Positions 60,811-64,000 of a DNA stretch of 64,000 nucleotides are shown one piece after another. How positions within the stretch are numbered: position 1 is the stretch's first letter; the number at the start of each line of letters is the position of its first letter. Source of the stretch: Hymenobacter armeniacus. GTDB lineage: Bacteria; Bacteroidota; Bacteroidia; Cytophagales; Hymenobacteraceae. A program made the translations under genes and the position numbers. Where the stretch lies: the NCBI RefSeq assembly GCF_014699055.1, contig NZ_JACXAC010000002.1, forward strand, positions 248,001 to 312,000, read 5' to 3'. The notes under the pieces were generated by a model. That model was not told the DNA's origin, did no database searches, and saw only the letters and a program-made list of their open reading frames with translations.

Positions 60811-62268
60811 TTATTCGCGCACCACTTTCAAGCCCACTTGGTGGGTGCCTTGCACCAGGCGCAGCACGTAGGGGCCGGTGGCCAGCTCGCCCAGCTCGGG
60901 CAGCGCCACGGGGGTGAAACCGGCCGGCAAGTCGAGCACGCGGCGCAGCAGCACGCGGCCCAGGGCGTCGAAAAGCTGCAGGGTGGCCGGGCCGGCAGTG
61001 GCCGTGCGCACGCTCAGGGCCGTGCCGTGGTCCCCAAACGGATTGGGCGCCGCCGTGGCTGCCAGGCCCAGCGGGGCCGCTACTTTCAGCGAGCGCATGG
61101 GCGAGAAGGCGGCCGAGCCGTCGGTGTCGACCTGGCGCAGGCGGTAGTACACCACGTCGGCGGCGTAGCGGGCCAGGTCTTTGTCGAGAAGCTGGTAGCT
61201 CTGCGGCTGGGCGGTGCTGCCGTGCCCCTTCACGGTGCCGATGCGCCGGAACACGAGGCCGTCGGCGCTGGCTTCCACGTCGAAATGGTCGTTGTTTTTC
61301 TCCGAGGCGGTGGTCCAGCGCAGCAGGCCGTCGTAGTCGCCCGCGTGCTCGGCGGTGAAGGCGGACAGCTCCACGGGCAGCGGGTTGGCGGCATTGCTCA
61401 CGGTGAGGCGGCCCAGCGCGGCGGTGCTGAAGGAAAAGCTGCGCGTGCTGCCGCTCACGGTGGCCGCCCGCTGGGGGCTGGCCGGCCCCCAGAGCGCCGA
61501 CCCCACATCGGCGCGCCAGGCCTGGGCGCTGGCGAAGGACGTGAGGCCGTTGTCGTCGTCGGCCAGCCACTGCAGCACCACCTCCACCGGCGCGGCGGGG
61601 GCCACGGCCGTTTCCACGGTCCAGATGCGGTCGATGCCTTTGAGGCTGGCGTTGGTAAAGTTGACGCCGCGGCTCAGGTTGTCCGTCAGTAGGCCGGCCG
61701 TGCGCGTGATGCTTACCTGACCCAGGCCCGTACGGTCGAGGGTAGTGCCATGGCCGAAATCCAACACGCCACTGCCCGCCGCCCGGATGATGCGCAAATT
61801 GCCCTGCACGTACTGGCCCGGGCCTTCGCCGCTGAGCGTAGCGCCGTCGGGCAGGGTGATGGTGGCGGCGGGGGCGGTGCGCACCAGGCCGCTTTGCAGC
61901 TGCAGGGAAGTCCCGATGGTGAGGTCGGCGGGCAGGCCGAGGGTGCGCTGGCCGGTGGCGCCGGTGTTGTTCAGCACCAGCGTGGCCACGGTGGCGGTGC
62001 CGGGCGTGAAGGTTTGGTTGGTGCTGCCCGAAAACAGCAGCTTACCGCCCGACGCCAGCGTGCCCTGGTTGGTGAGGTCGCCGGTGAGCTGCACGGTGCC
62101 GGCGTTGGTGAGGGCGCTGCCGGCTTTGTTCAGCACCGTGCCCTCCACGTAGAGCACGCCGGTGCTTTGCACCGTGATGGTGGCCCCGTCGTTGGTGAGG
62201 GTTTGGGCAAAACCCGGGGCGGCGAGCAGCACCGCCGCCAGCGTGGCGAGAGAATAGTTCTGCTTCAT
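60811..62268 (-). CDS. Secreted protein with T9SS sorting domain
   Basis: A 485-residue protein with signal peptide MKQNYSLATLAAVLLAAPGFA. It then has beta-helical repeats built of N-x-G-T units (GTVLNKAGSALTNAGTVQLT; GDLTNQGTLASGGKLLFSGS). A common Bacteroidota module follows, with NPLPVELSAFTAEHAGDYDG, then LLRWTTASEKNNDHFDVEAS. The T9SS type A sorting domain starts AAPNPFGDHGTALSV and ends HQVGLKVVRE. It should be exported and held at the surface. Its ATG is 45 bp after the neighbouring gene's stop. Confidence 0.87.
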   Translation of the reverse strand: MKQNYSLATLAAVLLAAPGFAQTLTNDGATITVQSTGVLYVEGTVLNKAGSALTNAGTVQLTGDLTNQGTLASGGKLLFSGSTNQTFTPGTATVATLVLNNTGATGQRTLGLPADLTIGTSLQLQSGLVRTAPAATITLPDGATLSGEGPGQYVQGNLRIIRAAGSGVLDFGHGTTLDRTGLGQVSITRTAGLLTDNLSRGVNFTNASLKGIDRIWTVETAVAPAAPVEVVLQWLADDDNGLTSFASAQAWRADVGSALWGPASPQRAATVSGSTRSFSFSTAALGRLTVSNAANPLPVELSAFTAEHAGDYDGLLRWTTASEKNNDHFDVEASADGLVFRRIGTVKGHGSTAQPQSYQLLDKDLARYAADVVYYRLRQVDTDGSAAFSPMRSLKVAAPLGLAATAAPNPFGDHGTALSVRTATAGPATLQLFDALGRVLLRRVLDLPAGFTPVALPELGELATGPYVLRLVQGTHQVGLKVVRE

Positions 62269-62313
62269 AACCTTAAAGATGCAAGCGTGAATGAAGACAA
62301 CGGGAGGCCGCAG

Positions 62314-64000
62314 CTATTGCAGCAGCCGCCAGCCGCTACTAAGATAAACAAAGTGCGCAATGGTGTTGGCGTTTACCGTAGCGGTGCCGGTGGCGTACGT
62401 CACCGACAGGTTTTGCGCGTCGAAGTTGCCGAGCAACAGCCCCTGGCCTTCGGTGCCGGTGCCCAGCGTCACGGTGCCGTTGGCGGCGTTGGAGCTGTTG
62501 GTGGTGTAGTAATGCACCATGGCCGTGGGGTTGAGGGTGCTGTTCGAGGCGCTGACGGTGGCGCTGGCCGTGCTGTACACGGCCGTGCCGCTGGTCACTT
62601 TCAGGGCCAGGTTGCCGGCGCCGGCTTCCACGTCGAGCTTGGCGTCGGGGGTGTTGGTGCCCACGCCCACCCGGCCGTTGGCCCGCACCGACAGCAACGT
62701 GGTGCCCGCCACGGTTTGCGCGGCCCCGCTGCTCACATCCAGCGCCGAAGCGTCGGCGTCGGTGCCGGCCACGCTCACGGCCAGGCCGTTGCGGAAGCTG
62801 CCGGTGCCGGCGTTGTGCACCATGGCCACGAAGCCGGCCTGGTTGGCGGCCCAGGCCAGCGAGCCGGGGTTGCCGCCCTGCAGGTCGGAGCCCACGATGT
62901 TCTGGCTGGTGTTGGCCAACTGCGAAAAAGGCGCCGTGGTGCCCACCCCCAGCCGGCCGCCCACGTAGCCGTTGCCGCCGACGCGGAAGCCGCCGGTTTG
63001 GTCGGCTGCCGTTTGGTTTTGAATGAAATTAGTGCCGTCGGGGACGGCCTGGGTCCCCAGCGTGCCGTTGGCGGCCACCGTGACGAGGCGAGTGTTGCTG
63101 CCCGTGAGCCCGCGCAGGCGCACGGTGCTGGTGGTGCCGGCCACGTCGAGGGTGGCGCTGGGCGCGTCGGTGCCAATGCCCACGGCCACGGCCGTGTTGA
63201 AAGGGTCGCCGAGCACCACGGCGTCGTCCTTGTCCACGCGGGCGTTGTAGCCGAGGGCGGTGGCGCGGCTGCGCTGCGTGGCGCCGTTGGTGAGGTTGGC
63301 GGCGCTGCCCACGAAGGTGTTGTAGCTGCCGGTGGTGGCCGAGGTGCCCGCGTTGGTGCCCAGGCCCACGTTTTCGCTGCCGTTGCTGTTGTACAGGGCC
63401 TGGGTGCCAATGCCGACGTTGTTGCCGCCGACGGTGCTGCCCAGGCCGGGGTCGTGGCCGATGAACACGTTGTCGGTGCCGGTGGTGAGGCTGCCGCCGG
63501 CCTGCACGCCCATCAATGCGTTGCTCTGGCCCGAGGTGATGGCATCGCCCGCGGCAAAGCCCACCACGGTGTTGTTGATGCCGGAGGTGAGCTGGTTGCC
63601 GACGTTCGCCCCCACAAAGGTGTTGTTGATGCCCGTGGGGGCCGTGGCGGCGTACATCAGGCTGCCCAGGTACACGTTGTTGCCGCGGCCGTACAGCATG
63701 GGCTGGCCGGCCAGGCGCAGCAGGCCCGAGCCGTTGATGTCGCCCGCCACGTCGAGCCGGTAGCCCGGCGCGCTGGTGCCCACGCCCACGTTGCCGGAGT
63801 TCCACTCCACCAGCAGGCGGGTGGCGTTGGCGCTGGCGTCGCGCAGGGCAAAGTCGTAGTATTCCCCGGTGGCATCGCCCGCGTTGGCCGGGTCCACGGG
63901 CACGCCCAGGTCCCACACGCGCTGGGCCGCGCCGTTGCCGGTGCTCAGACGCAGAAAAACCGGCTTGGCGTAGGCGTTGTTGCCCAAGTGCAGCAGCTGC
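62314..64000 (-). CDS. YadA-head/tail-fibre-like surface protein (5' end outside window)
   Basis: At least 561 residues. The frame is open to the right edge (QLLHLGNNAYAKPVFLRL), so the N-terminus is missing. The middle has at least eight YadA-head-type repeats of about 14-21 residues (GINNTFVGANVGNQLTSG; NNTVVGFAAGDAITSG; NNVGIGTQALYNSNGS). Tail-fibre repeats (NVGVGTSAPGYRLDVAGDIN; RVGVGTNTPDAKLDVEAGAG) flank them. The C-terminus is TIAHFVYLSSGWRLLQ. There is no T9SS domain. Probably an adhesin or fibre. It likely forms a transcript with the T9SS gene at 60811. Confidence 0.8.
   Translation of the reverse strand, partial: QLLHLGNNAYAKPVFLRLSTGNGAAQRVWDLGVPVDPANAGDATGEYYDFALRDASANATRLLVEWNSGNVGVGTSAPGYRLDVAGDINGSGLLRLAGQPMLYGRGNNVYLGSLMYAATAPTGINNTFVGANVGNQLTSGINNTVVGFAAGDAITSGQSNALMGVQAGGSLTTGTDNVFIGHDPGLGSTVGGNNVGIGTQALYNSNGSENVGLGTNAGTSATTGSYNTFVGSAANLTNGATQRSRATALGYNARVDKDDAVVLGDPFNTAVAVGIGTDAPSATLDVAGTTSTVRLRGLTGSNTRLVTVAANGTLGTQAVPDGTNFIQNQTAADQTGGFRVGGNGYVGGRLGVGTTAPFSQLANTSQNIVGSDLQGGNPGSLAWAANQAGFVAMVHNAGTGSFRNGLAVSVAGTDADASALDVSSGAAQTVAGTTLLSVRANGRVGVGTNTPDAKLDVEAGAGNLALKVTSGTAVYSTASATVSASNSTLNPTAMVHYYTTNSSNAANGTVTLGTGTEGQGLLLGNFDAQNLSVTYATGTATVNANTIAHFVYLSSGWRLLQ

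Overview
The window is GC-rich chromosomal DNA from a member of the Bacteroidota, most likely Hymenobacter or a close relative (family Hymenobacteraceae). This placement is inference. It rests on three proteins ending in type IX secretion (T9SS) sorting domains, on several promoters matching the Bacteroidota pattern TTTG-N18/19-TAnnTTTG, on many lipoproteins and outer-membrane barrels, and on dispersed inverted repeats. No rRNA, tRNA, CRISPR array or intact transposase was seen. 54 protein genes are called, including one frameshifted gene and one cut by the right edge.

Layout. 1-4.1 kb: small secreted protein, MFS transporter, lipoprotein, cupin, outer-membrane porin. 4.3-12.8 kb: minus-strand cluster of a YqiJ-like membrane protein, a flotillin (SPFH) protein, a 1633-residue AAA+ ATPase of the 'DNA repair ATPase' type and a small nuclease-like protein. 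13.4-16.4 kb: VOC/RibD-like/DoxX operon divergent from a GlxA-type AraC regulator. 16.5-28.7 kb: secreted protein, serpin lipoprotein, multi-PAS histidine kinase with response regulator, Crp/Fnr regulator with an SRPBCC protein, DUF3140 protein, GH28 glycosidase, spondin-domain lipoprotein and an aerolysin/ETX-MTX2-like pore-forming protein.

29-38.8 kb is an accessory region. The 3' end plus terminator of one gene (35866-36573) recurs as three decayed direct copies. Between the copies lie a frameshifted PIN toxin with its antitoxin, a T9SS-exported repeat protein, a tail-fibre-like protein and a metalloprotease; a 20-21 bp tandem array lies beside the parent gene. An AT-rich NACHT NTPase gene, a candidate single-gene anti-phage NLR, follows immediately.

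38.8-48.8 kb: a 2991-residue T9SS adhesin-like protein and a beta-helix partner. 49-51.8 kb: NAD(P)-binding protein, CvfB-like S1 protein, lipoprotein. 51.8-54.5 kb: arsenic operon arsR-DUF6428-arsC-arsN1-like-aquaporin without a visible ArsB/Acr3 pump. 54.8-64 kb: TonB-domain protein, BamA/TamA-like barrel, radical-SAM/TIGR03915 DNA-repair pair, orphan VbhA-like antitoxin, a T9SS protein and a truncated YadA-head/tail-fibre-like protein.

The strongest candidates for new biology are the flotillin-ATPase-nuclease cluster, the repeat-punctuated region beside the NACHT gene, and the leaderless aerolysin-like protein. Family assignments come from reading the sequence by eye; no database search was run.
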